Assembly (NCBI RefSeq): GCF_004359615.1
Contig: NZ_SCWA01000008.1
Coordinates: 1-64,000 of the forward strand
Source of the DNA: Macrococcus brunensis
Lineage (GTDB): Bacteria > Bacillota > Bacilli > Staphylococcales > Staphylococcaceae
Reading direction: 5' to 3'
Length of the DNA: 64,000 nt
Position 1 is the first letter of the stretch. Every line of letters starts with the position of its first letter. The position numbers and the translations under genes were made by a program. Below the pieces are notes generated by a model, which saw only the letters and a program-made list of their open reading frames with translations, was not told the DNA's origin and did no database searches. Positions 20,273 through 31,030 of this stretch are shown here, piece after piece.

Positions 20273-20304
20273 GTGGGAGGGTAAATCTCATACCCTGTGA
20301 CCAC
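20273..20304 (+). promoter_or_regulatory. Candidate L1-binding leader upstream of rplK
   Basis: GTGGGAGG at 20273-20280 and GACCAC at 20299-20304 flank a GGGTA..TACCC hairpin. They resemble the GGUGGGAGG..ACCACC base of the L1-binding helix of 23S rRNA, so L1 protein could bind here and repress rplK-rplA translation. This is comparison from memory, not a computed fold. Confidence 0.55.
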
Positions 20305-20331
20305 ATCACGATACTATAGGAGGTGCACATC

Positions 20332-20754
20332 GTGGCTAAAAAAGTTATTAAAGTTGTTAAATTACAAATTCCTGCAGGGAAAGCGAATCCAGCACCACCA
20401 GTTGGTCCAGCATTAGGTCAAGCGGGTGTGAACATCATGGGATTCTGTAAAGAATTTAACGCACGTACACAAGAACAAGCAGGTTTAATCATTCCAGTTG
20501 AAATTTCTGTATTTGAAGATCGTTCATTTACATTTATTACTAAAACTCCACCTGCAGCAGTCTTACTGAAAAAAGCAGCTAAAGTTGAAAAAGGTTCAGG
20601 CGAACCTAATAAAAATAAAGTTGCTACAGTAACAGAAGACCAAGTGCGTCAAATTGCTGAAGAAAAAATGGAAGACTTAAACGCAGCAAGCGTTGAAGCA
20701 GCAATGCGTATTATCGCTGGTACTGCTCGTAGCATGGGCTTTGAAATTAAATAA
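20332..20754 (+). CDS. rplK: Ribosomal protein L11
   Basis: 140 residues. N-terminal domain with the proline-rich [16 protein letters not shown] helix that binds thiopeptides and the GTPase-associated centre, and the C-terminal rRNA-binding domain. GTG start at 20332 (AGGAGGTG upstream, N-terminus [12 protein letters not shown]); the three codons upstream of it are leader. Confidence 0.97.
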   Translation: MAKKVIKVVKLQIPAGKANPAPPVGPALGQAGVNIMGFCKEFNARTQEQAGLIIPVEISVFEDRSFTFITKTPPAAVLLKKAAKVEKGSGEPNKNKVATVTEDQVRQIAEEKMEDLNAASVEAAMRIIAGTARSMGFEIK

Positions 20755-20771
20755 TTAATTGTTTTAAGAAA

Positions 20772-20792
20772 AGCAGACGTCTGACGTCTGCT
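20772..20792 (+). other. Palindromic hairpin in the rplK-rplA gap
   Basis: AGCAGACGTC-T-GACGTCTGCT is a perfect inverted repeat with no T-run after it, so it is unlikely to be a terminator. It may be an RNase processing site or part of the L1 control region just downstream. Confidence 0.6.
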
Positions 20793-20806
20793 CTTGCGTT
20801 GTTAAT

Positions 20807-20832
20807 GTGGGAGGAAATTCCGCTAAAACCAC
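20807..20832 (+). promoter_or_regulatory. Second candidate L1-binding site, upstream of rplA
   Basis: GTGGGAGG (20807-20814) and ACCAC (20828-20832) repeat the motif seen before rplK, 19 nt before the rplA ATG and just ahead of its RBS. The repeat of the same motif before both genes supports L1 autoregulation, but no experiment is implied. Confidence 0.5.
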
Positions 20833-20850
20833 TAAAGGAGGAGAAATACA

Positions 20851-21546
20851 ATGGCTAAAAAAGGTAAAAAATATCAAGAAGCCGTACAAAAAGTTGATGC
20901 TCAAAACTTCTATTCAGTAGAAGAAGCAATCAAACTTGCAAAAGAAACAAGCACAGTAAACTTCGACGCTTCAGTTGAAGTTGCATTCCGTTTAGGAATC
21001 GACACTCGTAAAAATGACCAGCAGATCCGTGGTGCAGTTGTTCTGCCAAACGGTACTGGTAAAACTCAACGTGTCTTAGTATTCGCTAAAGGTGAAAAAC
21101 TTAAAGAAGCTGAAGCAGCAGGTGCTGACTACGCTGGTGATACTGAGTACATCAACAAAATCAACCAAGGTTGGTTCGATTTCGATGTTATCGTTGCAAC
21201 ACCTGACATGATGGGTGAAGTGGGTAAACTTGGACGTGTCTTAGGACCTAAAGGTTTAATGCCTAACCCTAAAACAGGTACAGTAACAATGGACGTAACA
21301 AAAGCGGTTCAGGAAATCAAAGCAGGAAAAGTTGAATACCGTGCTGAAAAAGCAGGTATCGTTCATGCGGCGATCGGTAAAGTATCATTTGATGAAGCTA
21401 AGTTAGTTGAAAACTTCAACACACTTAAAGATGTTTTAGCAAAAGCTAAACCAGCATCATCAAAAGGTGTTTACTTCAAAACTGTAGCAGTTTCTACTAC
21501 TATGGGCCCTGGTATCAAAATTGATCCAGCTGAAATCCGTAACTAA
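20851..21546 (+). CDS. rplA: Ribosomal protein L1
   Basis: 231 residues. Two-domain L1 fold; signature [13 protein letters not shown] and the interdomain [19 protein letters not shown] segment are intact. L1 forms the mobile stalk near the ribosomal E site and is the usual repressor of its own operon. RBS AAAGGAGGAG precedes ATG. Confidence 0.97.
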   Translation: MAKKGKKYQEAVQKVDAQNFYSVEEAIKLAKETSTVNFDASVEVAFRLGIDTRKNDQQIRGAVVLPNGTGKTQRVLVFAKGEKLKEAEAAGADYAGDTEYINKINQGWFDFDVIVATPDMMGEVGKLGRVLGPKGLMPNPKTGTVTMDVTKAVQEIKAGKVEYRAEKAGIVHAAIGKVSFDEAKLVENFNTLKDVLAKAKPASSKGVYFKTVAVSTTMGPGIKIDPAEIRN

Positions 21547-21552
21547 TTCATA

Positions 21553-21581
21553 TTGACAAATATCAGATTACACGTTATAGT
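21553..21581 (+). promoter_or_regulatory. Promoter of rplJ-rplL
   Basis: TTGACA (21553-21558), exactly 17 nt, TATAGT (21576-21581). Starts the L10 leader RNA. Confidence 0.85.
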
Positions 21582-21587
21582 GTAATC

Positions 21588-21697
21588 TGTATTTATAACC
21601 TAAGACAGCAGGGGCCATGTGCTTAATCATCCTGCCGAGGTGAAAATTGACTTGAATCTTCAAGCACTTTTTACCATGGGTGAAAAGTGCTTTTTTA
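21588..21697 (+). promoter_or_regulatory. Ribosomal protein L10 leader with attenuator
   Basis: The leader contains the conserved L10-leader segment CCTGCCGAGG (21631-21640) and ends in a terminator-like hairpin: AAGCACTTTTTACC with GGTGAAAAGTGCTT and T6 (21662-21697). L10 or L10(L12)4 binding should favour termination and so limit rplJL expression. Confidence 0.85.
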
Positions 21698-21738
21698 ATT
21701 TATTAAAAAAGCACGAAAATCTTAATGGAGGTGTCAGA

Positions 21739-22296
21739 ATGTCTAAAACAGTTGAAATCAAACAACAAAAAGCGGATTTGATCACTGAACAATTTAAAAA
21801 TTCAGTATCTACAATCATCGTTGACTATCGTGGATTAACAGTTGCTCAAGTAACTGAACTGCGTAAACAACTTCGCGAAGCAGGCATCGAATTCAGAGTA
21901 TACAAAAATACTTTAGTTCGTCGTGCAGCTGTAGCAGCAGGTGTTGAAGGAATTGAAGAATTCTTAACAGGCCCTAACGCAATCGCATTCTCTAATGAAG
22001 AAGTTGTAGCGCCAGCAAAAATTATTGCTGAATTCGCTAAAGAAAACGATAAATTAGAAATCAAAGCCGGCATCATCGAAGGTAAAGTGACTTCTGTTGA
22101 AGAAGTTAAAGCAATCGCTTCTTTACCATCAAAAGAAGGTCTTATCTCTATGGTACTTTCAGTATTACAAGCACCAATGAGAAACTTCGCTTATGCTGTT
22201 AAAGCAGTAGGTGAACAAAAAGAAACTGGTACAGAAGCAGCAGCTCCTGCAGCTGAAGAAGCACCAGCAACTGAAGAAACAGAAACAGAAGCATAA
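21739..22296 (+). CDS. rplJ: Ribosomal protein L10 with acidic/Ala-rich C-terminal extension
   Basis: 185 residues; S. aureus L10 is about 166. The core binds 23S rRNA near L11 and anchors L7/L12 dimers by its C-terminal helix. Residues 161-185 (about [16 protein letters not shown] and then TEETETEA) form a low-complexity tail beyond the usual end. The ATG at 21739 follows GGAGGTGTC; the long in-frame extension to 21619 passes through the leader and its terminator and is not coding. Confidence 0.95.
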   Translation: MSKTVEIKQQKADLITEQFKNSVSTIIVDYRGLTVAQVTELRKQLREAGIEFRVYKNTLVRRAAVAAGVEGIEEFLTGPNAIAFSNEEVVAPAKIIAEFAKENDKLEIKAGIIEGKVTSVEEVKAIASLPSKEGLISMVLSVLQAPMRNFAYAVKAVGEQKETGTEAAAPAAEEAPATEETETEA

Positions 22297-22330
22297 ACAA
22301 AACTAAAACAAAAAATGGAGGAAATAAATC

Positions 22331-22693
22331 ATGACTAAAGAACAAATCATCGATGCAATCAAAGAAATGTCAGTATTAGAATTAAACGACTTAGTTAAAG
22401 CTATTGAAGAAGAATTTGGTGTAACAGCAGCAGCTCCTGTAGCAGCAGCTGGTGCAGCTGGCGGCGCTGCTGAAGCAGAACAAACTGAATTCACAGTTGA
22501 ATTAGTATCTGCTGGCGCTTCAAAAATTAAAGTTGTTAAAGCTGTTAAAGAAGCAACTGGCCTTGGCTTAAAAGAAGCTAAAGAAGTAGTTGATAACGCT
22601 CCTAAAGCAGTTAAAGAAGGCGTTTCTAAAGACGAAGCTGAAGAATTAAAAGCTAAATTAGAAGAAGCTGGCGCAACTGTAGAAGTTAAATAA
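22331..22693 (+). CDS. rplL: Ribosomal protein L7/L12
   Basis: 120 residues. N-terminal dimerisation helices (1-30), Ala/Gly hinge (about 36-52), and the globular factor-binding domain with [20 protein letters not shown]. Stalk protein that recruits translation GTPases. RBS AATGGAGGAAATAA. A terminator follows, separating rplJL from the methyltransferase. Confidence 0.98.
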   Translation: MTKEQIIDAIKEMSVLELNDLVKAIEEEFGVTAAAPVAAAGAAGGAAEAEQTEFTVELVSAGASKIKVVKAVKEATGLGLKEAKEVVDNAPKAVKEGVSKDEAEELKAKLEEAGATVEVK

Positions 22694-22708
22694 TTACCAC
22701 TTCCATGA

Positions 22709-22744
22709 AAAAACCCGTTATGATAATAACGGGTTTTATTTTTA
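22709..22744 (+). terminator. Terminator after rplL
   Basis: AAAACCCGTTAT pairs with ATAACGGGTTTT across GATA, followed by T-rich sequence (ATTTTTAT). Confidence 0.9.
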
Positions 22745-22760
22745 TATAAAGGAGTGCAGC

Positions 22761-23360
22761 ATGAGCCATTATTACAGTGAAGAACAGGATGTCGTATCAA
22801 ACCCTGTCCATTTTACTTATACATATGAAACGCATGAACTGAAACTGAAGACTGACAGCGGGGTATTCTCAAAAGGCAGCATCGATTTCGGATCAAATGT
22901 GCTCGTCCGTGCTTTTCTGCAGGAAGACAGACGTTACTCAAAAATTCTGGACGTTGGTTGTGGTTACGGTCCGATTGGTCTCATGATTGCGAGTGTCTAC
23001 ACAGACAGTGCTGTTCATATGGTAGACGTTAACGCACGCGCCCTTAGTCTGGCAGAAGAAAATGCGAGCAAGAATCATATCGATAACGTCAACATCTACA
23101 AAAGTGATGCACTCAGTCAGGTTGAAGAAACTTTTGATGCTATCCTGACAAACCCGCCCATTCGTGCCGGCAAGGAAGTCGTCAACCAGATCCTTGATCA
23201 GAGTTATGAGCGGCTGGAAGACGCAGGTGCCCTGTATGTCGTTATTCAGAAAAAGCAGGGCATGCCATCAGCGAAAAAACGGATGGAAGGTTTATTCGGC
23301 AATGTAGAAGTCCTGACGAAAGATAAAGGTTATTATATATTAAAGAGTGTAAAAGGTTGA
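22761..23360 (+). CDS. Class I SAM-dependent methyltransferase, RsmC-like (YbxB)
   Basis: 199 residues, the single-domain form found between rplL and rpoB in Bacillales. SAM-binding motif I is VGCGYGPIGL at about 62-71, and the catalytic motif IV is NPPI, typical of base N-methylation of guanine (RsmC/RsmD group). Likely a 16S rRNA guanine-N2 methyltransferase, but the target is inferred. Good RBS AAAGGAGTG. The rpoB promoter overlaps its stop codon. Confidence 0.85.
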   Translation: MSHYYSEEQDVVSNPVHFTYTYETHELKLKTDSGVFSKGSIDFGSNVLVRAFLQEDRRYSKILDVGCGYGPIGLMIASVYTDSAVHMVDVNARALSLAEENASKNHIDNVNIYKSDALSQVEETFDAILTNPPIRAGKEVVNQILDQSYERLEDAGALYVVIQKKQGMPSAKKRMEGLFGNVEVLTKDKGYYILKSVKG

Positions 23361-23385
23361 CTGGAAAGTTGCCGTCTGTTATAGT
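23357..23385 (+). promoter_or_regulatory. Promoter of rpoB-rpoC
   Basis: TTGACT (23357-23362), 17-nt spacer, TATAGT (23380-23385). It yields a leader of about 155 nt before the rpoB start. Confidence 0.78.
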
Positions 23386-23465
23386 AATAGAATGTTAAAT
23401 TTTAAATTCAATAAGTATGTACTTTTCTAGCTCGTATTAGCAAGATGAAGATAGTCATATATTTC

Positions 23466-23500
23466 GAAAATGGAGTTAATATGGATTCCGTTTTCTTTTT
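23466..23500 (+). terminator. Candidate attenuator in the rpoB leader
   Basis: GAAAATGGA pairs with TCCGTTTTC (one T-G wobble) across a 12-nt loop, followed by TTTTT. It lies between the rpoB promoter and start codon, so it could prematurely end transcription. The remaining leader (23392-23465) is AT-rich with no open reading frame that I can support. Confidence 0.55.
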
Positions 23501-23546
23501 GTCTTATGAGCTGGTGAGTCATTACAATCTTTGAGGGGTGAATCTG

Positions 23547-26500
23547 TTGACAGGTCAACTTATCCAGTACGGAAGACATCGTCAGCGTAGAAGTTACGCG
23601 CGTATCTCCGAAATTTTAGAATTACCGAACTTAATCGAGATTCAAACGAAATCTTATGAGTGGTTCCTTGAAGAAGGACTTCTTGAAATGTTCCGAGACA
23701 TTTCTCCAATTGAAGACTTCACAGGCAATCTGTCATTAGAGTTTGTAGACTATAGACTTGGCGAACCTAAATATGACTTAGATGAAGCGAAAAACCGTGA
23801 TGCGACTTATTCTGCGCCGCTCCGCGTTAAAGTTCGTCTGATCATTAAAGAAACAGGAGAAGTAAAAGAGCAGGAAGTATTCATGGGTGATTTCCCGCTG
23901 ATGACTGATACAGGAACGTTCGTTATCAATGGTGCAGAACGTGTTATCGTATCTCAGCTTGTCCGCTCACCATCTGTTTACTTCAATGATAAAGTAGATA
24001 AAAACGGTAAAGTAAGTTTCGGTGCAACTGTCATTCCTAACCGTGGTGCTTGGCTTGAATATGAAACAGATGCGAAAGATATCGTCTTTGTTCGTATTGA
24101 CCGCACACGTAAGTTACCTATTACTGTCCTTTTACGTGCATTAGGTTTCTCAAGTGATCAGGAGATCATAGACTTATTAGGCGACAATGAATATTTACGC
24201 AATGCGCTTGATAAAGACAATACTGATTCAGTTGAGTCTGCCTTACTTGAAATCTACGAACGTCTTCGCCCGGGCGAACCACCTACAGTAGATAATGCGA
24301 GAAGCTTACTGTATTCTCGTTTCTTCGACCCAAAACGCTATGATTTAGCGAGCGTTGGTCGCTATAAAATGAACAAAAAATTACACTTAAAACACCGTCT
24401 GTTCAACCAGACACTTGCTGAACCGATTGTAGATATCGAAACAGGCGAGATTGTGGCTGAAGAAGGTACACTTCTTGATCGTCGTAACCTCGATCAGATT
24501 ATTGATGTACTTGAAAACAATGCCAACCTCAAAGTTTATGAACTTGAGAATGGTCTTTTAGATGAGCCGATTGAAATCCAGTCAGTTAAAGTCTATATCC
24601 CTGGTGATGAAGAAAAACGTACGACGACCATCATCGGTAATGCGTTCCCAGATGATGAAGTGAAAAGTATCACACCTGCTGATATTATTTCTTCAATCAG
24701 CTATTTCTTCAACTTATTACACGGTGTCGGTTTCACTGATGATATCGACCACTTAGGTAACCGTCGTCTTCGTTCAGTTGGCGAATTACTGCAGAACCAG
24801 TTCCGTATTGGTCTCTCTCGTATGGAGCGTGTTGTACGTGAACGTATGAGTATTCAGGATACTGAATCTATCACACCACAGCAGCTCATCAACATCCGTC
24901 CAGTGATTGCTTCTATCAAAGAATTCTTTGGTAGTTCTCAGTTATCACAGTTCATGGACCAGGCAAACCCGTTAGCAGAGTTAACGCATAAACGTCGTCT
25001 TTCTGCATTAGGACCCGGTGGTTTAACACGTGAGCGTGCTGGTATGGAAGTCCGTGACGTTCACTATTCTCACTATGGTCGTATGTGTCCGATTGAAACA
25101 CCAGAGGGTCCGAATATCGGGCTGATCAACTCTTTATCTTCTTATGCGCGTGTCAATGAGTTCGGTTTCATTGAAACACCGTATCGTAAAGTAGATATCG
25201 AAGCGAATCGTGTAACAGATCAGATTGACTACTTAACAGCAGACGAAGAAGATGCTTACGTTGTGGCACAGGCGAACTCACGTCTTGATGACGAAGGTCA
25301 TTTCCTTGATGATGAAGTTGTCTGCCGTTTCCGCGGAGATAACACAAAAATGGCTCGTACACGCATGGATTACATGGACGTATCACCTAAACAGGTTGTA
25401 TCAGCAGCGACAGCATGTATTCCGTTCTTAGAAAACGATGACTCTAACCGTGCCTTAATGGGAGCGAACATGCAACGTCAAGCAGTGCCGTTAATGAATC
25501 CGGAAGCACCATTTGTCGGAACAGGTATGGAACACGTAGCAGCCCGTGACTCAGGTGCGGCAGTTGTTGCGAAGTATAAAGGACGTGTTGAACACGTTGA
25601 AGCCCGTAAAATCAAAATCCGTCGTATCGTAGAAGAAGGCGGTAAAGAAATCGAAACAGATTTAGATACTTACAAATTATCTAAGTTTGCTCGTTCAAAC
25701 TCAGGGACATGTTACAACCAGCGCCCTATCGTAGCAGTAGGCGACGTCGTAACGAAAGGTGAAATCTTAGCAGATGGTCCTTCTATGGAACTTGGCGAGA
25801 TGGCACTTGGACGTAACGTCGTAGTCGGTTTCATGACTTGGGACGGTTATAACTACGAGGATGCTGTTATCATGAGCGAGCGTCTTGTAAAAGACGACGT
25901 TTATACTTCTATCCATATTGAAGAATATGAATCAGAAGCGCGTGACACTAAACTCGGACCTGAAGAAATCACACGTGATATTCCAAACGTTTCTGATAAT
26001 GCACTTAAAAACTTAGATGATCGCGGTATCATTTATGTTGGTGCTGAAGTTAAAGATGGTGATATCTTAGTGGGTAAAGTAACGCCTAAAGGTGTGACTG
26101 AATTAACAGCTGAGGAACGTTTATTACATGCGATCTTCGGTGAAAAAGCCCGCGAAGTCCGCGATACTTCATTACGTGTGCCTCACGGTGCCGGCGGTAT
26201 CGTGCTTGACGTTAAAGTCTTCAATCGTGAAGATGGCGATGAATTATCTCCTGGTGTTAACCAGTTAGTTCGTGTTTATATCGTTCAAAAACGTAAAATC
26301 CACGTTGGGGATAAAATGTGTGGTCGTCACGGTAATAAAGGGGTTATCTCCCGTATCTTACCTGAAGAGGACATGCCGTTTATGCCAGACGGTACACCGA
26401 TTGACATCATGCTTAACCCACTTGGGGTACCATCACGTATGAATATCGGACAAGTACTTGAATTACATTTAGGTATGGCTGCGAAAAACTTAGGTCTTCA

Positions 26501-27086
26501 CGTTGCTTCACCAGTATTCGATGGTGCGAACGATGAAGACGTATGGTCAACAATCGAAGAAGCAGGCATGGCACGTGACGGTAAAACCGTTCTTTACGAT
26601 GGCCGTACAGGTGAACCATTCGATAACCGTGTTTCTGTAGGTGTTATGTACATGCTGAAACTTGCTCACATGGTAGATGACAAACTTCACGCACGTTCTA
26701 CTGGACCATACTCACTTGTTACGCAGCAACCGCTGGGTGGTAAAGCGCAGTTCGGTGGACAACGTTTCGGTGAGATGGAAGTATGGGCACTGGAAGCATA
26801 CGGTGCTGCTTACACATTACAGGAAATCCTGACTTACAAATCAGATGATACAGTCGGCCGTGTGAAAACTTACGAAGCTATCGTTAAAGGTGAGAACATT
26901 CCGAAACCAGGTGTTCCAGAATCATTCCGCGTATTAATGAAAGAGCTTCAAAGTTTAGGACTCGACGTTAAAGTAATGGATAACAAAGACGAAGAAATCG
27001 AAATGCGTGACCTTGAGGATGACGATTATGCTGATACAAAAATCAACTTAAACATGCCTCAGGAAACTGAAGTGACTGAGAAGTAA
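23547..27086 (+). CDS. rpoB: DNA-directed RNA polymerase subunit beta
   Basis: 1179 residues. TTG start at 23547: GAGGGGTG (23533-23540) is well spaced for it, and [20 protein letters not shown] matches the staphylococcal N-terminus; the GTG at 23538 overlaps the RBS. The rifampicin-pocket segment [20 protein letters not shown] and the following [11 protein letters not shown] are wild type by comparison with known susceptible sequences. Conserved C-terminal [20 protein letters not shown] is present. The last 30 residues are acidic and variable, as usual. Confidence 0.98.
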   Translation: MTGQLIQYGRHRQRRSYARISEILELPNLIEIQTKSYEWFLEEGLLEMFRDISPIEDFTGNLSLEFVDYRLGEPKYDLDEAKNRDATYSAPLRVKVRLIIKETGEVKEQEVFMGDFPLMTDTGTFVINGAERVIVSQLVRSPSVYFNDKVDKNGKVSFGATVIPNRGAWLEYETDAKDIVFVRIDRTRKLPITVLLRALGFSSDQEIIDLLGDNEYLRNALDKDNTDSVESALLEIYERLRPGEPPTVDNARSLLYSRFFDPKRYDLASVGRYKMNKKLHLKHRLFNQTLAEPIVDIETGEIVAEEGTLLDRRNLDQIIDVLENNANLKVYELENGLLDEPIEIQSVKVYIPGDEEKRTTTIIGNAFPDDEVKSITPADIISSISYFFNLLHGVGFTDDIDHLGNRRLRSVGELLQNQFRIGLSRMERVVRERMSIQDTESITPQQLINIRPVIASIKEFFGSSQLSQFMDQANPLAELTHKRRLSALGPGGLTRERAGMEVRDVHYSHYGRMCPIETPEGPNIGLINSLSSYARVNEFGFIETPYRKVDIEANRVTDQIDYLTADEEDAYVVAQANSRLDDEGHFLDDEVVCRFRGDNTKMARTRMDYMDVSPKQVVSAATACIPFLENDDSNRALMGANMQRQAVPLMNPEAPFVGTGMEHVAARDSGAAVVAKYKGRVEHVEARKIKIRRIVEEGGKEIETDLDTYKLSKFARSNSGTCYNQRPIVAVGDVVTKGEILADGPSMELGEMALGRNVVVGFMTWDGYNYEDAVIMSERLVKDDVYTSIHIEEYESEARDTKLGPEEITRDIPNVSDNALKNLDDRGIIYVGAEVKDGDILVGKVTPKGVTELTAEERLLHAIFGEKAREVRDTSLRVPHGAGGIVLDVKVFNREDGDELSPGVNQLVRVYIVQKRKIHVGDKMCGRHGNKGVISRILPEEDMPFMPDGTPIDIMLNPLGVPSRMNIGQVLELHLGMAAKNLGLHVASPVFDGANDEDVWSTIEEAGMARDGKTVLYDGRTGEPFDNRVSVGVMYMLKLAHMVDDKLHARSTGPYSLVTQQPLGGKAQFGGQRFGEMEVWALEAYGAAYTLQEILTYKSDDTVGRVKTYEAIVKGENIPKPGVPESFRVLMKELQSLGLDVKVMDNKDEEIEMRDLEDDDYADTKINLNMPQETEVTEK

Positions 27087-27102
27087 TTCTGACGATGTGC
27101 CT

Positions 27103-27128
27103 TAAAGAAGAGCGTAGCCTCTTCTTTA
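27103..27128 (+). other. Strong hairpin between rpoB and rpoC
   Basis: TAAAGAAGAG-CGTAGC-CTCTTCTTTA is a perfect 10-bp stem that can be extended by GTG/CAC. No T-run follows, so it should not terminate rpoBC; a processing or stability element is more likely. Confidence 0.7.
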
Positions 27129-27164
27129 GACACTTTTAATATAAAAACTTGAGGAGGTAGGGCT

Positions 27165-30100
27165 TTGATTGATGTAAATAACTTTCATTACATGAAGATA
27201 GGTCTCGCTTCACCTGAAAAAATCCGTTCATGGAGTTTTGGTGAAGTTAAAAAGCCAGAAACAATTAACTACCGTACATTAAAACCAGAGAGAGACGGTT
27301 TATTCTGCGAAAAGATTTTCGGACCTACTAAAGACTGGGAATGTAGCTGTGGGAAATACAAACGTGTCCGCTACAAAGGAATGGTCTGTGACCGTTGTGG
27401 CGTAGAAGTAACGAAATCTAAGGTTCGTCGTGAACGTATGGGTCACATCGAACTTGCAGCGCCAGTATCACATATCTGGTACTTCAAAGGTATTCCGAGC
27501 CGTATGGGTCTTTTACTCGATATGTCTCCTCGTTCACTTGAAGAAGTCATTTACTTTGCTTCTTATGCAGTGATTGACCCAGGTCCGACAGGTCTTGAGA
27601 AAAAATCTTTACTGTCAGAACGTGAATACCGTGAGTATTATGATAAATTCCCAGGTCAGTTCACTGCTAAGATGGGTGCAGAAGCCATCAAAGATTTACT
27701 GACAACAATCAATCTTGATGAGGAACTGAAATCTTTACGTGAAGAACTGGAATCAGCAACAGGTCAGCGTTTAACAAGAGCGATCAAACGTCTTGAAGTA
27801 GTGGAATCATTCCGTAACTCAGGTAATGATCCATCTTGGATGATTTTAGACGTACTGCCGATCATTCCACCGGAAATCCGTCCCATGGTTCAGCTTGACG
27901 GTGGTCGTTTCGCGACAAGTGACTTGAACGATTTATATCGTCGTGTCATCAACCGTAACAACCGTCTGAAACGTCTTCTTGATTTAGGCGCGCCTGGCAT
28001 CATCGTTCAGAATGAAAAACGTATGCTGCAAGAAGCAGTAGATGCTCTGATTGATAATGGTCGTCGTGGTCGTCCGGTAACAGGACCAGGTAACCGTCCA
28101 CTTAAATCTTTATCTCATATGTTAAAAGGTAAACAAGGTCGTTTCCGTCAGAACTTACTTGGTAAACGTGTTGACTATTCAGGTCGTTCAGTTATCGTCG
28201 TAGGTCCAAACCTTAAAATGTATCAATGTGGTCTTCCTAAAGAAATGGCTCTTGAATTATTCAAGCCGTTTGTGATGAAAGAACTTGTAGAACGTGAGAT
28301 CGCTACAAACATCAAGAACGCTAAAGGTAAAATTGAGCGTATGGATGCTGAAGTATGGGACGTATTAGAAGACGTTATCCGTGAGCACCCAGTTCTTTTA
28401 AACCGTGCACCGACGCTTCATAGATTAGGTATCCAGGCCTTCGAACCCACTCTTGTAGAAGGACGTGCGATCCGTCTGCATCCGCTTGTAACAACTGCTT
28501 ACAACGCCGATTTCGATGGTGACCAAATGGCCGTTCACGTACCATTATCTAAAGAAGCGCAGGCTGAAGCGCGTATGCTGATGCTTGCTGCACAGAACAT
28601 CCTGAACCCGAAAGATGGTAAACCAGTTGTTACACCGTCTCAGGATATGGTCTTAGGTAACTATTACCTGACGCTTGAGCGTCGTGGTTCTATTGGCGAA
28701 GGACGTATCTTCAAAGATACAAATGAAGTCATCAAAGCTTATACAAATGGTTTCGTTCACTTACATTCAAGAATCGCAGTGAGCGCATCATCATTCAATA
28801 ATCCGACATTTACAGATAAGCAGAATACACAACTTCTGATTACAAGCGTCGGTAAAGTTATCTTCAATGAAATCATGCCGGAATCGTTCCCATTCATCAA
28901 CGAACCGACACTGACAAACCTTGAAGAAAAAACACCTGAACAGTACTTTGTTGATGCAACAGATATTCCAGAAGAAGGATTACTGAAATATCTGGAAAAC
29001 ACACCGCTTGTTAAACCATTCAACAAAAAGTTCTTAGGACAAGTCATTGCTGAAGTCTTCAATCGCTTCCACATCACTGATACATCAATGATGCTTGATA
29101 GAATGAAAGACTTAGGTTTCCGTTATTCTTCACGTGCGGGTATCACAGTAGGTGTATCTGATATCGTGGTATTACCGGATAAACAACAAATCATCGGTGA
29201 AGCAGAAGAAAAAGTCGATAAAGTAACGAAACAGTTCACACGTGGTTTAATTACTGAAAGCGAACGTTACGCTGCAGTTATCGATATCTGGACAAAAGCA
29301 AAAGATGAAATCCAGTCTCGCCTGATGAACTCTCTTGATGATCTTAACCCGATCTTCATGATGAGTGACTCTGGTGCCCGTGGTAACGCATCTAACTTTA
29401 CGCAGCTTGCGGGTATGCGTGGTCTGATGGCCAACCCGGCTGGTCGTATCATCGAGTTACCAATCAAATCTTCATTCCGTGAAGGTCTGACAGTACTTGA
29501 ATACTTCATCTCTACTCACGGTGCTCGTAAAGGTCTTGCCGATACAGCCCTGAAAACAGCTGACTCAGGTTACTTAACACGTCGTCTTGTAGACGTGGCA
29601 CAAGATGTCATCGTCCGCGAAGCAGACTGTGGAACAGACCGTGGTCTTTTAGTCTCAGCTATCCGCGAAGGTTCAGAGTTAATCGAACCATTCATCGAAC
29701 GTTTAGAAGGACGTTATTCTCGTGAGACATTACGTCATCCAGAAACAAAAGAAATCCTTGTTAAAGCAAACGAACTGATCACACCTGAAATCGCAAAAGC
29801 AATTGTGGATGCAGGTATTGAAGAAATGCATATCCGTTCAGCCTTCACATGTAACACACGTCACGGTGTATGTGAAAAATGTTACGGTAAAAACTTGGCA
29901 ACAGGTGAAAAAGTGGAAGTCGGCGAAGCAGTCGGTACAATTGCTGCACAATCTATCGGTGAACCAGGTACACAGCTTACAATGCGTACCTTCCATACAG
30001 GTGGGGTAGCCGGAGCCGATATTACACAAGGTTTACCGCGTATCCAGGAATTATTCGAAGCGCGTAACCCTAAAGGTCAGGCGATCATCTCTGAAATCAA

Positions 30101-30782
30101 CGGTGAAGTCGTTGAAATCAATATCGTTAAAGACCGTATGCAGGAAATCAAAGTTAAAGGTGAAAACGAAGTACGTCCGTACTTAGCACCAGCGACAGCT
30201 CGTCTGAAAGTAGAAGTCGGTACAAAAGTCAGCCGCGGTGAAGTGATGACTGAAGGTTCTATCGAGCCTAAAGAATTACTTGCTGTAGCAGGCCTGAATG
30301 CGACGCAAAGCTACCTGCTTAAAGAGGTACAGAAAGTTTACCGTATGCAGGGTGTAGAAATTTCAGATAAACACGTTGAAGTAATGGTTCGTCAGATGTT
30401 ACGTAAAGTCCGCATCATTGAAGCAGGCGATACGAAACTCTTACCAGGCGCACTTGTCGACATCCATGTCTTCACAGATGCCAACCGCGAAGTCTTCAAA
30501 AACAGAAAACGCCCAGCGACAGCGAAACCAGTCTTACTGGGTATCACAAAAGCATCACTTGAAACAGAAAGTTTCTTATCTGCTGCATCATTCCAGGAAA
30601 CAACTCGTGTGTTAACAGATGCTGCAATCAAAGGTAAACGTGATGACTTGCTCGGTCTTAAAGAGAACGTTATTATCGGTAAATTAATTCCTGCAGGTAC
30701 AGGTATGAGACGTTATTCAGGCGTTGAATACGAAAAAGATGCTCCGGAATTTGAACCAGAAGAAGCGTTTGTGACTGAATAA
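27165..30782 (+). CDS. rpoC: DNA-directed RNA polymerase subunit beta'
   Basis: 1205 residues. TTG start at 27165 with AGGAGGT upstream; N-terminus [20 protein letters not shown] matches staphylococcal RpoC. The zinc ribbon (CSCGKY..CDRCG, about residues 60-78), the catalytic NADFDGD triad (about 450), the bridge helix and trigger loop region ([18 protein letters not shown]), and a second zinc site (C..CEKCYGKN) are all intact. A terminator follows the stop, ending the rpoBC unit before the accessory islet. Confidence 0.98.
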   Translation: MIDVNNFHYMKIGLASPEKIRSWSFGEVKKPETINYRTLKPERDGLFCEKIFGPTKDWECSCGKYKRVRYKGMVCDRCGVEVTKSKVRRERMGHIELAAPVSHIWYFKGIPSRMGLLLDMSPRSLEEVIYFASYAVIDPGPTGLEKKSLLSEREYREYYDKFPGQFTAKMGAEAIKDLLTTINLDEELKSLREELESATGQRLTRAIKRLEVVESFRNSGNDPSWMILDVLPIIPPEIRPMVQLDGGRFATSDLNDLYRRVINRNNRLKRLLDLGAPGIIVQNEKRMLQEAVDALIDNGRRGRPVTGPGNRPLKSLSHMLKGKQGRFRQNLLGKRVDYSGRSVIVVGPNLKMYQCGLPKEMALELFKPFVMKELVEREIATNIKNAKGKIERMDAEVWDVLEDVIREHPVLLNRAPTLHRLGIQAFEPTLVEGRAIRLHPLVTTAYNADFDGDQMAVHVPLSKEAQAEARMLMLAAQNILNPKDGKPVVTPSQDMVLGNYYLTLERRGSIGEGRIFKDTNEVIKAYTNGFVHLHSRIAVSASSFNNPTFTDKQNTQLLITSVGKVIFNEIMPESFPFINEPTLTNLEEKTPEQYFVDATDIPEEGLLKYLENTPLVKPFNKKFLGQVIAEVFNRFHITDTSMMLDRMKDLGFRYSSRAGITVGVSDIVVLPDKQQIIGEAEEKVDKVTKQFTRGLITESERYAAVIDIWTKAKDEIQSRLMNSLDDLNPIFMMSDSGARGNASNFTQLAGMRGLMANPAGRIIELPIKSSFREGLTVLEYFISTHGARKGLADTALKTADSGYLTRRLVDVAQDVIVREADCGTDRGLLVSAIREGSELIEPFIERLEGRYSRETLRHPETKEILVKANELITPEIAKAIVDAGIEEMHIRSAFTCNTRHGVCEKCYGKNLATGEKVEVGEAVGTIAAQSIGEPGTQLTMRTFHTGGVAGADITQGLPRIQELFEARNPKGQAIISEINGEVVEINIVKDRMQEIKVKGENEVRPYLAPATARLKVEVGTKVSRGEVMTEGSIEPKELLAVAGLNATQSYLLKEVQKVYRMQGVEISDKHVEVMVRQMLRKVRIIEAGDTKLLPGALVDIHVFTDANREVFKNRKRPATAKPVLLGITKASLETESFLSAASFQETTRVLTDAAIKGKRDDLLGLKENVIIGKLIPAGTGMRRYSGVEYEKDAPEFEPEEAFVTE

Positions 30783-30793
30783 TAAAGAGGAAG

Positions 30794-30825
30794 CCTATCA
30801 ATCTTTAGATTGATAGGTTTTTCTT
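30794..30825 (+). terminator. Terminator after rpoC
   Basis: CCTATCAATC-TTTA-GATTGATAGG, a perfect 10-bp stem with T5 and more T-rich sequence after it. Confidence 0.93.
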
Positions 30826-30909
30826 TTTAATAAAGCCTAAAAATGGGTATATAAATTGTATAAGATTAAATGGTGTTAAGATATAGACATAGATTACAGA
30901 TGACCGTTT

Positions 30910-30918
30910 TGGTATAAT
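30910..30918 (+). promoter_or_regulatory. Extended -10 promoter of the repeat-protein gene
   Basis: TGGTATAAT, an extended -10 (TGnTATAAT). No clear -35 at the normal distance. It gives a leader of about 105 nt containing a terminator-like hairpin. Confidence 0.6.
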
Positions 30919-30961
30919 AGGTAACAAAGAATGTGTTGTATATGAGCGTCGACAAATCGTA

Positions 30962-30991
30962 TAAACGGATCCATAGTGGATTCGTTTTTTG
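30962..30991 (+). terminator. Terminator-like hairpin in the leader of the repeat-protein gene
   Basis: AACGGATCCA-TAG-TGGATTCGTT (one G-T wobble) followed by TTTT. It lies after the promoter and 40 nt before the ATG, so it looks like an attenuator or conditional terminator. No known riboswitch or T-box motif was recognised in the upstream 40 nt. Confidence 0.65.
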
Positions 30992-31030
30992 TCTGTCAAT
31001 CCAGCAGCAAGTGAAGAGAGGACGAATAAT

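Noticed and set aside
21619-21738. Upstream in-frame extension of rplJ
   Set aside because: It runs through the L10 leader and its terminator; the start at 21739 has the RBS.
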